From Actinospica sp035712985 (GTDB lineage: Bacteria; Actinomycetota; Actinomycetes; Streptomycetales; Catenulisporaceae), in the NCBI GenBank assembly GCA_035712985.1, contig DASTAE010000312.1, positions 1 to 23,512 on the forward strand: a stretch of DNA of 23,512 nt, read 5' to 3'. Positions 15,154-22,327 of the stretch are shown piece by piece; position 1 is the stretch's first letter; each line of letters opens with the position of its first letter. The notes below the pieces were generated by a model, which made no database searches, was not told the DNA's origin, and saw nothing but the letters and a program-made list of their open reading frames with translations. Both the position numbers and the translations under genes were made by a program.

Positions 15154-15178
15154 AAAATGCGTGTAGCAAAAATGCGTG
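15154..15178. repeat. Two-copy 15-bp-period repeat upstream of DUF3090
   Basis: AAAATGCGTG occurs at 15154-15163 and again at 15169-15178, exactly 15 bp apart, in the short AT-richer spacer between the phosphatase and DUF3090 genes. The period matches the two other tandem repeats in this window, but the unit sequence differs. Confidence 0.6.
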
Positions 15179-15226
15179 CCTAAATATGCCCGCGTCTCAC
15201 GTCGAGTCTGAGCCTACGCGGTTCCG

Positions 15227-15931
15227 TCAGGAGCCTGCACCGCCGCCCACCACCGCGTCGCTGTCGGCTGTCCGCGAGCGCGCGGGGGCACGCTTGGAAC
15301 GCGGCTTGGGCGGGATGAGAGCGGCTACGTCTCCGCCGGTGTCGTTAAGCCGGAGGATGAACGGGCGCGTCGCGGTGTACCGGATGACCGTTACGGAGCA
15401 AGGGTCTACCTGAAGGCGTTGAAACAGGTCCAGGTGCATACCGAGTGCGTCAGCCGCGATCGCCTTGATGATGTCGCCGTGGCTGACTACCGCGTACGTG
15501 GCGTGCTCGCCGAGTTCTGCGTTCCAGCGGCGGATCGCGGTAACTGCGCGCGCGGACATCGCGGCCATGGCCTCCCCGCCGGGAAAGACAGCAGCGGCTG
15601 GATGCGCCTGGACCGTTTTCCAGAGCGGTTCCTTGGTCAAGGTCTTCAGATCGCGACCGGACCAGTGCCCGTAGTCGCATTCGGTGAGCTGGCCGTCGAG
15701 GTGCAGCGGGACGTCGGAGCGGCCGGCCATCAACGCTTGAGCGGTTTGGTGCGTGCGTTCAAGCGGGCTGCTCACCACGGCGGCGAGCGGTACGGCGGCC
15801 AGGCGCACGGCGAGGGCTTCGGCCTGGCTGCGGCCTCTCTCGTCCAGTTCGACCCCTGGGGTCCGGCCCGCCAGCACTCCTGATGCGTTAGCGGTCGTGC
15901 GGCCGTGCCGGATCAACAGGACAGTTGTCAT
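15227..15931 (-). CDS. Histidine phosphatase (phosphoglycerate-mutase-like), MSMEG_4193 type
   Basis: This 234-residue branch-1 histidine phosphatase has the phospho-accepting His in LLIRHGRT (Arg8-His9-Gly10), Arg59 (SSPLERTHQTA), Glu84 (LTECDYGHW) and the second His151 (VVSHGD), so the active site is complete. It belongs with the mycobacterial MSMEG_4193/Rv2135c-type proteins by order; the substrate is not known. The C-terminus (about 205-234) is basic then Gly/Ser/Ala-rich and probably disordered. The ATG at 15931 lacks a ribosome site but lies 6 nt after TACGTT. It is first in the leftward series with DUF3090, SCO1664-like and mshC. Confidence 0.92.
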   Translation of the reverse strand: MTTVLLIRHGRTTANASGVLAGRTPGVELDERGRSQAEALAVRLAAVPLAAVVSSPLERTHQTAQALMAGRSDVPLHLDGQLTECDYGHWSGRDLKTLTKEPLWKTVQAHPAAAVFPGGEAMAAMSARAVTAIRRWNAELGEHATYAVVSHGDIIKAIAADALGMHLDLFQRLQVDPCSVTVIRYTATRPFILRLNDTGGDVAALIPPKPRSKRAPARSRTADSDAVVGGGAGS

Positions 15932-15937
15932 CGCTCA

Positions 15938-15943
15938 AACGTA
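15938..15943 (-). promoter_or_regulatory. Candidate leaderless -10 of histidine phosphatase gene
   Basis: TACGTT on the minus strand is 6 nt before the ATG at 15931, with no purine-rich ribosome site. It would drive the leftward phosphatase-DUF3090-SCO1664-like series. Confidence 0.4.
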
Positions 15944-16047
15944 CTCGCTGGTAGCCATGGCCTCGAATCGGGTCCGAGCGGGATGCGAGTAGACGTCGTG
16001 TGTTTATCGAGCTGACCGCGTGCGGCTCGAAAGACACGGTGCCCGGC

Positions 16048-17115
16048 TTAGAGGGTGCGCGGGTCGGACTCCTCGAGGCCGGCTGCTCGCAGCGCGTCCA
16101 GCGAGATGCGTAGGGCGTTGGCGCGGTCGTCGATCGTTGTCGCGAAGGGCGAAAGACTGAGCGTTGTGACGCCGGCGGCTGCGTAATCCTTCATGCGCTC
16201 GGCGATGCGTTCCGGCGAGCCGAGCAGGCTGGTGGCGTCGATGAACTCGAAAGGCACGGCTGCGGCTGCGTTGCGGTGCTCTTTGGCCAGATAAAGCTCT
16301 TGTACGCGTGCCGCCTCGTCCGCGAAGCCCATGCGGCAGGCGAGCTGGTTGTAGAAGTTCTGCTCGCGGCTGCCCATTCCGCCGATGTACAGCGCCGCGT
16401 ACCAGCGGATCTGCTCGGCGGCGCGCTCCAGATCGTCGTCGATCACCACGGGCACGGTAGGCACCACGTCGAAACCGGACAGGTCCTTGCCGACCTGCTT
16501 GCGCCCGGATTCGATCGCGGCCAGTTGCTCGCCCGCGTACTGCGGGGAAAAGAAGACTGCCAGCCAGCCGTCGGCGATCCGGCCGGCCAGTTCCAGGTTC
16601 TTCGGGCCGACCGCGGCCAGGTAGATCGGGATGTGCTCGCGGATCGGATGGACCGTCAGCTGGAGCTTCTTGCCTGGGCCGCCGGGCAGCGGCAGCTTGA
16701 AGTACTCGCCGTCGTAGGAGACGCGCTTGCGGCTGAGGGCGAGGTTGACGATGTCGATGTATTCGCGGGTGCGGGTCAGCGGAGCCTTGAACGGGACGCC
16801 GTGCCAGCCTTCTGAGACCTGCGGGCCGGAGACGCCGAGGCCGAGGCGGAATCGGCCGCCGGAAAGCGAGTCGAGCGTCGCGGCGGTCATCGCCGTCATG
16901 GCCGGGGTGCGGGCGGGGATCTGGAAGACGGCGGAACCGATGTCGATGCGCTCGGTCTGCGCGGCGACCCAGGCCAGAATCGTGGCGGCGTCGGAGCCGT
17001 AAGCCTCGGCGGTCCAGCAGACCGCGTAGCCGAGCCGGTCTGCCTCGCGGGCCAGGGCCAGATTGTCGGCGTCGTTTCCAGCGCCCCAGTATCCGAGGTT
17101 CACGCCCAGCTTCAT
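16048..17115 (-). CDS. LLM-class F420-dependent oxidoreductase
   Basis: This 355-residue TIM-barrel oxidoreductase of the bacterial-luciferase-like superfamily is probably F420-dependent. Family features are the N-terminal MKLGVNLGYWG, the segment LGYAVCWTAEAYGSDA, TLDSLSGGRFRLGLGVSGPQ (about 83-102) and EGWHGVPF. It resembles the mycobacterial Rv3520c-type group from memory. The substrate is unknown. ATG at 17115 with an upstream GGAG is preferred over the open frame reaching 17229, whose first 38 residues are Arg/Ala-rich noise. A TAGGGT hexamer at 17151-17156 may be the -10. It is divergent from the aldo/keto reductase, and both may use related carbonyl substrates, which is only inference. 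Confidence 0.92.
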   Translation of the reverse strand: MKLGVNLGYWGAGNDADNLALAREADRLGYAVCWTAEAYGSDAATILAWVAAQTERIDIGSAVFQIPARTPAMTAMTAATLDSLSGGRFRLGLGVSGPQVSEGWHGVPFKAPLTRTREYIDIVNLALSRKRVSYDGEYFKLPLPGGPGKKLQLTVHPIREHIPIYLAAVGPKNLELAGRIADGWLAVFFSPQYAGEQLAAIESGRKQVGKDLSGFDVVPTVPVVIDDDLERAAEQIRWYAALYIGGMGSREQNFYNQLACRMGFADEAARVQELYLAKEHRNAAAAVPFEFIDATSLLGSPERIAERMKDYAAAGVTTLSLSPFATTIDDRANALRISLDALRAAGLEESDPRTL

Positions 17116-17272
17116 CGCTGCTCCGCTTCTGATGACCGGTATCGACGCTAACCCTACCCGCCGGTAACAAGCACGTCGAGCGGCGGCCGGGCGTGCCGCC
17201 GAACGGGCGATGAGCCGCGGTTTGTCCACAGCCGAACAGGTGAGGGGCCAGCGGCGGAGCGGCCGTAGCCAC

Positions 17273-17278
17273 TACATT
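17273..17278 (+). promoter_or_regulatory. Candidate leaderless -10 of aldo/keto reductase gene
   Basis: TACATT lies 7 nt before the ATG at 17286, and no ribosome site is visible in the short gap. The -35 region is not recognisable. Confidence 0.4.
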
Positions 17279-17285
17279 CACAGTC

Positions 17286-18260
17286 ATGGAGCAGCGACAT
17301 CTGGGGCGGACCGGGTTGCGCGTGTCGCGCCTGGGTCTGGGGACGATGACCTGGGGCAGGGACACCGACGAGGCGGACGCGGGCGATCAGCTTAAAGCCT
17401 TCCTCGACGCCGGGGGCACGCTGGTGGACACAGCGGACGTCTACGCGGACGGGGAGTCAGAGGCGTTGCTGGGGCGGCTGATCGAGGGCATCCGCTCGGA
17501 CGTCGTGATCGCCACGAAGGCGGTCTCGGTGCCGCACAGCCCACGCCGGTTCGACGCCTCGCGGGGGCATCTGCTGTCCGCGTTGGACGCGTCGCTGACG
17601 CGGCTGGGCACGGATTACGTGGATCTCTGGCAGCTGCATGCTTATGACGATCACACCCCGATCGAGGAGACGCTGTCGGCCCTCGACGCGGCGGTCGCCT
17701 CGGGCAAAGCCAGATATGTCGGTGTGTCCAACTACTCTGGTTGGCAGTTGGCGGCCGCAGCCTCGTGGCAGCGGGCGGTGCCTGGTCGGGCGCAACTGGC
17801 CTCGGTGCAGATGGAGTACTCGCTGCTGCAACGCGGCGTGGAGCGGGAAGTCGCCCCGGCGGCGCTCGCGCTCGGGATCGGGTTGCTGCCGTGGTCGCCG
17901 CTGGGTCGGGGCGTGCTGACCGGCAAGTACCGCACCGGGATCCCCTCGGATTCGCGAGGGGCCTCGGATCGGTACGGCGGCTTCGTCGAGCCGTACTTGG
18001 AGGGGCCCGCGCGCCGGATCGCCGACGCGGTGGCCACCGCCTCGGACGGGCTCGGGGTCGCGCCGGTGGAGGTCGCGCTGGCTTGGGTGCGCGACCGGCC
18101 CGGGGTGACCGCGCCGATCGTGGGCGCGCGTACCGCGGCGCAGTTGCGTGGGGCGTTGGCGGCGGAGGAACTGGCGCTGCCGCAGACGATCCGCGAGGCG
18201 TTGGACGACGTGTCGGCGCCGCAGCTCGGATATCCGGATCACGGTTGGAACAGAGGGTAG
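17286..18260 (+). CDS. Aldo/keto reductase
   Basis: This 324-residue NADPH-dependent (beta/alpha)8 reductase acts on aldehydes or ketones. The catalytic tetrad is complete: Asp48 and Tyr53 in VDTADVYADGESE, Lys78 in VIATKAV, and His118 in DLWQLHAYD. Cofactor-binding motifs include VGVSNYSGWQ (145-154), PWSPLGRGVLTGKY (202-215) and the C-terminal PIVGARTAAQL. The exact substrate is not predictable. The stop is 6 bp before the start of the RecD2-like gene, so the two are likely one transcript, although their functions do not obviously connect. Confidence 0.95.
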   Translation: MEQRHLGRTGLRVSRLGLGTMTWGRDTDEADAGDQLKAFLDAGGTLVDTADVYADGESEALLGRLIEGIRSDVVIATKAVSVPHSPRRFDASRGHLLSALDASLTRLGTDYVDLWQLHAYDDHTPIEETLSALDAAVASGKARYVGVSNYSGWQLAAAASWQRAVPGRAQLASVQMEYSLLQRGVEREVAPAALALGIGLLPWSPLGRGVLTGKYRTGIPSDSRGASDRYGGFVEPYLEGPARRIADAVATASDGLGVAPVEVALAWVRDRPGVTAPIVGARTAAQLRGALAAEELALPQTIREALDDVSAPQLGYPDHGWNRG

Positions 18261-18266
18261 GGCGCG

Positions 18267-20126
18267 ATGGACGAGGGGGGCCGGGAGGCCGATGCGGAGC
18301 AGAAGGGCGGCTCCGCTGCCGATGAGCGGTTGCCGGGTGCCGGCGTAGCGCCGGAGACGACGCCGAACGTCGGTGGCGACTCGGCGGGCGAATCAGGCCG
18401 GCTCATGGCGTGGCTCTCCGCCGCGGGCGCGCCCGAACCGATGATCACCCGGATCACCGGCTCGCTCGGTGATGGCGCGGCCGAGCAGGTCGCGGCGGAT
18501 CCGTGGTGTGTGCTCGAGGTGCCGGGGATCGCGCCGCAGGCGGCTGACGCCCTGGCCAAGGCGGTCATCGAGGACGCGCAGCCGGGTGACCCGCGGCGTA
18601 CCCGGGCGCTGATCTCCTGGCTGCTGCGGCGAGCCGCCGCGGTGGGCGGCCACACGGTACAGGGCGCCGACACGATCGCCGAGGCGCTCGGCAAGTTCGG
18701 CGTCACCGACGCGACCGGCGCGATCGCCGATGCCATCGAGCATGGCTCGGCCCTCGCGTTCGCCGAACCGGTATCCCTTCCCGAGGACGCCGATGAAGCG
18801 CAGATCGAGGACTTCGAGCGGCTGGACGCCGAGGATGACGACGATCCGGTCTCGATGCTGACGAGCGGTCACACGCTGCTGGCGGTCGAGCGGTGGGCCT
18901 TCGCCGAGCAGGCCGCGGCGGAGGCGGCTCAGCGGCTGGCGGCCACTCCGGAGGCGGTGGAGTCGAAGCAGGGTTCGGAGTCGGTCGACGGGCTGATCGC
19001 CGCGGTGGTCGAGCACGGCCTGACGCTGGTGACCGGTGCGAGCGCGCAGCGGGTGGCCGACCTCGCCGAGTCCTTTTCGTCGGCCGTGCTGGCCAGTGCG
19101 TGCGCCGCGGGTTTGCGGGCGCTCGCGGCCGCGGGCGCCGATCCGGTCGACGCGCGGGCGTTGGCGCAGGATCCGGCGCGAGTCGGCGCGGCGGATGTGC
19201 TGGTGATCGCGGACGCCCAACTGCTCGGGCTGGAGGCCGGGGCGGCGCTGCTGGAGGCGACGCGGGACGGCGCGCACGTGGTGTTCGCCGGCGATCCGGC
19301 GACGTTGTCGTCGAGCGGTCCTGGGCTGTTTTTCCGCGACCTGCTGGAGACCGAGGACCCGGGCTTCGGCGGACGCTTGCCTCGGGTGGAGTTGAAGCAG
19401 CGCCCGACCGGTCCGCTCAGCGCCCTCGCCGACGCGGTGCGGCACGGTGGGCTGCCGCCGCAGGAATTGCTTCAGGGCCCGGACGGCACGTCAAAGGAAG
19501 TCGTGATCGTGCCGGTGCGCGAGGCGGGAGAGGCGGTGCATCGCGCGGTCCAGGTGGCCGTCGATTCGATCCCGCGCGCCTTCGGGTTGAGTGGGCCGCA
19601 GGTGCAGGTGGTCACAGTAGACGCCGATTCCGCGGCCGGGGCCGTGCCGGTGAACGTGGCGCTGAAGACGCGCCTTAACCCGGGCCCCGGTGTGTGCGGG
19701 GGCTTCGACGCCGGAGACCGGGTCGTGGTGAGCACGCCGCTGCCGGAACGTGGGCTGTTCGGCGGCGAGACCGGAACGGTGCGGACCGCGGATGCCGATG
19801 GTCTGTCAATTGAGTGGGACGCGCCGCATGGAGCGGGCGGCGGCGAGCCGGCCGACGCGTTCACCGCGGAGCAAGTGCGGGCTCTGCGGCACGCTTGGGC
19901 GCTGACGGTCGCCGAGGCGCAGGGCGGGCGCTGGCCGGCAGTGGTGGCGGTGTTCGACGGGGATTCGGCGCCGAAGCTGACCCGGGCGCTGGCGCTGGGC
20001 GCCATAACGCTGGCGACGCAGCACCTGACGGTGGTGCACGGAGCAGGCCGTGCGCTGGCCGAAGCGGTCGAGAAGATCCCGGACCGTGTGCGCCGCACGC
20101 GGCTCAAGCACGCGCTGCGGGACTGA
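18267..20126 (+). CDS. RecD2-like helix-hairpin-helix protein with degenerate ATPase motifs
   Basis: This 619-residue protein has the layout of a RecD2/superfamily-1 helicase. A helix-hairpin-helix region DPWCVLEVPGIAPQAADALA is at 78-97, and GHTVQGADTIAEAL is near 128. An ATPase-like core follows, including VLVIADAQLLG (311-321), VVFAGDPATLSSSGPG (338-353), GDRVVVSTPLPERGLFGGETGTV (a barrel insertion, 483-505) and HAWALTVAEAQGGRWPAVV (542-560). The expected Walker A (GGPGTGKT type) is replaced by VTGASAQRVADLA at 255-267 with no Lys. Walker B DE is replaced by AD, and the motif VI Arg (TRAKK type) by LATQHLTVV. DNA binding may persist without ATP hydrolysis. The first 45 residues are disordered and residues 170-195 very acidic. 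ATG at 18267 follows a GAGGGTAGGG ribosome site. Confidence 0.85.
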   Translation: MDEGGREADAEQKGGSAADERLPGAGVAPETTPNVGGDSAGESGRLMAWLSAAGAPEPMITRITGSLGDGAAEQVAADPWCVLEVPGIAPQAADALAKAVIEDAQPGDPRRTRALISWLLRRAAAVGGHTVQGADTIAEALGKFGVTDATGAIADAIEHGSALAFAEPVSLPEDADEAQIEDFERLDAEDDDDPVSMLTSGHTLLAVERWAFAEQAAAEAAQRLAATPEAVESKQGSESVDGLIAAVVEHGLTLVTGASAQRVADLAESFSSAVLASACAAGLRALAAAGADPVDARALAQDPARVGAADVLVIADAQLLGLEAGAALLEATRDGAHVVFAGDPATLSSSGPGLFFRDLLETEDPGFGGRLPRVELKQRPTGPLSALADAVRHGGLPPQELLQGPDGTSKEVVIVPVREAGEAVHRAVQVAVDSIPRAFGLSGPQVQVVTVDADSAAGAVPVNVALKTRLNPGPGVCGGFDAGDRVVVSTPLPERGLFGGETGTVRTADADGLSIEWDAPHGAGGGEPADAFTAEQVRALRHAWALTVAEAQGGRWPAVVAVFDGDSAPKLTRALALGAITLATQHLTVVHGAGRALAEAVEKIPDRVRRTRLKHALRD

Positions 20127-20127
20127 G

Positions 20128-20161
20128 CGTAAAGAGTCGTAAAGAGCGAGTGCGGCCGCAC
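20128..20161. repeat. Short direct repeat and palindrome between convergent genes
   Basis: CGTAAAGAG occurs at 20128-20136 and 20138-20146, followed by the 12-bp palindrome GTGCGGCCGCAC at 20150-20161. This fills the 39-bp gap between two convergent genes. The palindrome has no loop and no T-run, so an intrinsic terminator is not shown. Confidence 0.4.
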
Positions 20162-20165
20162 CGGC

Positions 20166-20822
20166 TCAGGAGGTGACCGGGGCGTCCAGCGGCGTCGGCT
20201 GCGCCGGACGGTCCCGAACCTCCGCGCGCTCGCTCGCCGCGCCCGCGTTCGGATCCACGCTCAAGTACGCGGGCCGGCCGAGCCACCAGTTGCCCGGGGC
20301 GTCGGGATCGCGGCTGGTCCAGAACTCGACGATCGCGCTGGTGAACTGGATGCGGGAGAGGTACCCGTCGCGGTCGGTGTCCAGGTGATCGAAGGCCTCG
20401 GAGAGCACGGCGCGGGTCAGTTCCGGGAAGTGGCCATGCTGGAAGGCCCAGAACTCCTCGCGGTTGACCCGTCCGTCGCCGTCCACGTCCGCGAGGCAGA
20501 AGAACGTGTCCGCGAGCGCGCCGAGGATGGCCTCACGGTCGGCCGGGGAACCGTCGGCCAGCGCCAGATTCGAGCGGACGAATTCCTCGCGCGTCAGTCC
20601 GCGTGATCCCGCGGGCAGATGCGGCAGGTGCATGAGCCGCCAGACGTTGAGGTAGGCCTCGATCATCCGGGCCTCTTCCGCGGACCCCAGCGCGTATCCG
20701 ATCGCGGCCGCCGCGCGCCGGCCCATCGCCACGTGCGAGGGGCCGTCGAGAACCCCGCCGCTGCGCGCCGTGAGCTGGTCGAAGCCGAACTCGATCTTCG
20801 CGGTGAGCATATCCGCCGGCAA
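20166..20822 (-). CDS. EF-hand calcium-binding protein
   Basis: This 218-residue soluble calmodulin-like or calerythrin-like protein is probably a calcium sensor or buffer. Numbering from the internal ATG at 20810, one canonical EF loop is at 108-119 (DVDGDGRVNREE). A second at 144-155 (DTDRDGYLSRIQ) has Gln instead of Glu at loop position 12. An N-terminal hand near residue 10 (FDQLTARSGG) is degenerate, and LTREEFVRSN at 72-81 looks like part of another hand. The chosen TTG start at 20822 is 7 nt after a GAGGAGG ribosome site; the ATG at 20810 lies too far from that site but cannot be excluded. The last about 35 residues are Pro/Ala-rich and likely disordered. Confidence 0.85.
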   Translation of the reverse strand: MPADMLTAKIEFGFDQLTARSGGVLDGPSHVAMGRRAAAAIGYALGSAEEARMIEAYLNVWRLMHLPHLPAGSRGLTREEFVRSNLALADGSPADREAILGALADTFFCLADVDGDGRVNREEFWAFQHGHFPELTRAVLSEAFDHLDTDRDGYLSRIQFTSAIVEFWTSRDPDAPGNWWLGRPAYLSVDPNAGAASERAEVRDRPAQPTPLDAPVTS

Positions 20823-20967
20823 GAGGCGCCCTCCTCGGGATCGGCGGCGGTTCCCGCCTATGATCCCGCCATTCTGCCACGTAGTCACCGGGCTTTTGCT
20901 CAATGTGACGAATGGACTTCAGCAGATTGGCATCGCCGTCTCGCGCCCACGGGCCGGACGCGGCGGG

Positions 20968-21762
20968 CTATCTGGCGGCGTCGGCTCCGCCGCCGCGCTC
21001 TACCTCGCCGTCCTCATCTTCGCCGTCGTCATCTTCGGCGTCGTCCTCGTCCTCGCCGTCTTCGCCGTCTTCGCCGTCTTCCTCGTCCTCGGCGTCTTCG
21101 GCATCGCGCAGCACAGACCCGGTCTCGGCGTCGGCTTCCTCGTCCTCGTCGTCGAGTTCCTCTTCGTCGACCAGGTCCACCCGATAGAGCAGCTTCTGCA
21201 GATCCACCTCGGAGAACGGATCGTCGTCCCAGCCGCCGACCGCCTCGGGATCCGTTGCGACGACCCAGGTGGTGGCCTCGATCGCCTCGAGGCCGATCTC
21301 CTCGGCCCGGTACGAGATCTCGTCCGCGTCGAACGCGTCGAACAGTTCAGCGACCGCGGCGCGGCTGTCGCCGAGCTCCGGGTCGAAGTCCTCCGAGACG
21401 TTGCTGGCCGCCGCGGCCAGCGCGTCGGCGTCGGTGATCAGGAAGTCGCGCCGGACGAACACCGAGAACGCCTCGACCTGTTCAGGGCCGGCGTAGACCG
21501 CGTCCGACTCGGGCGGCACCACGTCGAACGGGGTGACCTCGTCGTGCACCATGTAAAGCAGCTCGTCGTACTCTTCGGCCGCTGAAGCCAGGGCGTCGAA
21601 GGCCTCCAGCACGGACGGGTCGAGCTCGTCGGTCCGCGCCTCCACCGCCGCCAGGTGCCGGTCGATTGCGATCTTGAGCGCTTCGGCCGCCGCGCGCACC
21701 TGCGCGGCCGTGGGCTGGGTACCGTTCAGCGAGGGCGGTGCGGACGGCGTCGTCTCGGACAT
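20968..21762 (-). CDS. Uncharacterised protein with long acidic C-terminal tail
   Basis: I do not recognise this 264-residue protein. The N-terminal part (about 17-75) is helical (AAQVRAAAEALKIAIDRHLAAVEARTDELD). The middle (90-190) has an alpha/beta look, including VEAFSVFVRRDFLI and IGLEAIEATTWVVATDPEA. Residues about 199-255 are almost all Asp/Glu with Gly and Ala and include GED repeats, an unusually acidic tail that could mimic nucleic acid or bind cations or basic proteins. No signal peptide or membrane segment is visible. The ATG at 21762 lacks a ribosome site but is 7 nt after TACCGT. The open frame extends to 21990 over the divergent DUF3817 gene but that part is not credible. Confidence 0.75.
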   Translation of the reverse strand: MSETTPSAPPSLNGTQPTAAQVRAAAEALKIAIDRHLAAVEARTDELDPSVLEAFDALASAAEEYDELLYMVHDEVTPFDVVPPESDAVYAGPEQVEAFSVFVRRDFLITDADALAAAASNVSEDFDPELGDSRAAVAELFDAFDADEISYRAEEIGLEAIEATTWVVATDPEAVGGWDDDPFSEVDLQKLLYRVDLVDEEELDDEDEEADAETGSVLRDAEDAEDEEDGEDGEDGEDEDDAEDDDGEDEDGEVERGGGADAAR

Positions 21763-21769
21763 GGTGACG

Positions 21770-21775
21770 ACGGTA
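21770..21775 (-). promoter_or_regulatory. Candidate leaderless -10 of the acidic-tail protein gene
   Basis: TACCGT on the minus strand is 7 nt before the ATG at 21762. A GTGCCA hexamer 18 bp upstream matches four of six -35 consensus positions. Confidence 0.4.
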
Positions 21776-21949
21776 TCGGAGTCGGGGCCTGATTGGCACG
21801 TGCGTTCCGCCCCGGCTCGCGGCGTTGCGCCGAATGTGCCGGGTAGATCCGTTCTCGCGGGCCGCACCCCGAGTCCGCCGTTGCCGATTCGGGCGATTAC
21901 GCTGCCTTCAGCGTCCCGTTCCGCCGGTCCAGTCCCGTGAGGTGTCCCG

Positions 21950-22327
21950 ATGGCAGTCGACAAGCCCGCAAAGCGTTCGCCGCTCGTCAACGCCTACGTG
22001 GCCTTCGCCTGGGCTACCGGCGTGATGATGGTGGTCCTGGTGTTCATCGGGATGCCGCTGAAGTACTGGGCGCACTCCGGCGAGGTCGACAAGATCGTCG
22101 GCATGGTGCACGGGATGGGCCTGTACCCGATCTACGTCATCCTGTGCATCGCGACCGCGTTCGTCTACCGGCTTTCGATTCCGCACATGGCGCTGATGGC
22201 GCTGGCGGGGCTGATTCCGGGGCTCTCGCCCTATGTGGCGGGCCGCACGCTGAAGCACATCGACGCGCGCCAGGCCGCGCGGATTCCGGGGCAGGCTCAG
22301 CCTGCTGACTCGCCGATCTCGCGCTGA
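21950..22327 (+). CDS. DUF3817 family small integral membrane protein
   Basis: This 125-residue membrane protein has three hydrophobic segments at about 14-36, 54-72 and 78-98. The linkers carry GMPLKYW and DKIVGMVHGMGLYPIY, typical of the DUF3817 family; its function is unknown. The N-terminus is short and basic (MAVDKPAKRSP), favouring a cytosolic N-terminus. ATG at 21950 follows GTGAGGTG by five bases. It is divergent from the acidic-tail gene, and its last 31 bases overlap the 3' end of the SURF1-family gene on the opposite strand. DUF3817 next to a SURF1 gene suggests a shared respiratory-membrane context but does not prove it. Confidence 0.92.
   Translation: MAVDKPAKRSPLVNAYVAFAWATGVMMVVLVFIGMPLKYWAHSGEVDKIVGMVHGMGLYPIYVILCIATAFVYRLSIPHMALMALAGLIPGLSPYVAGRTLKHIDARQAARIPGQAQPADSPISR
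22291..22305. repeat. 15-bp palindrome in the overlapping 3' ends
   Basis: GCAGGCT and AGCCTGC flank one central base inside the overlap of the DUF3817 and SURF1 genes. A symmetrical element there could stop transcription from both sides, but no T-run follows on either strand. Confidence 0.35.

Noticed and set aside
16004..17365. A 453-codon minus-strand frame over the LLM oxidoreductase
   Set aside because: It is Arg/Pro-rich and out of frame with the clear LLM protein in the same place, so it is a shadow.
20997..21090. A CTCGTCCTC/GTCTTCGCC repeat as a non-coding microsatellite or CRISPR-like array
   Set aside because: It is in frame within a credible gene and encodes the Asp/Glu-rich tail; the periods are short and irregular, with no spacers.
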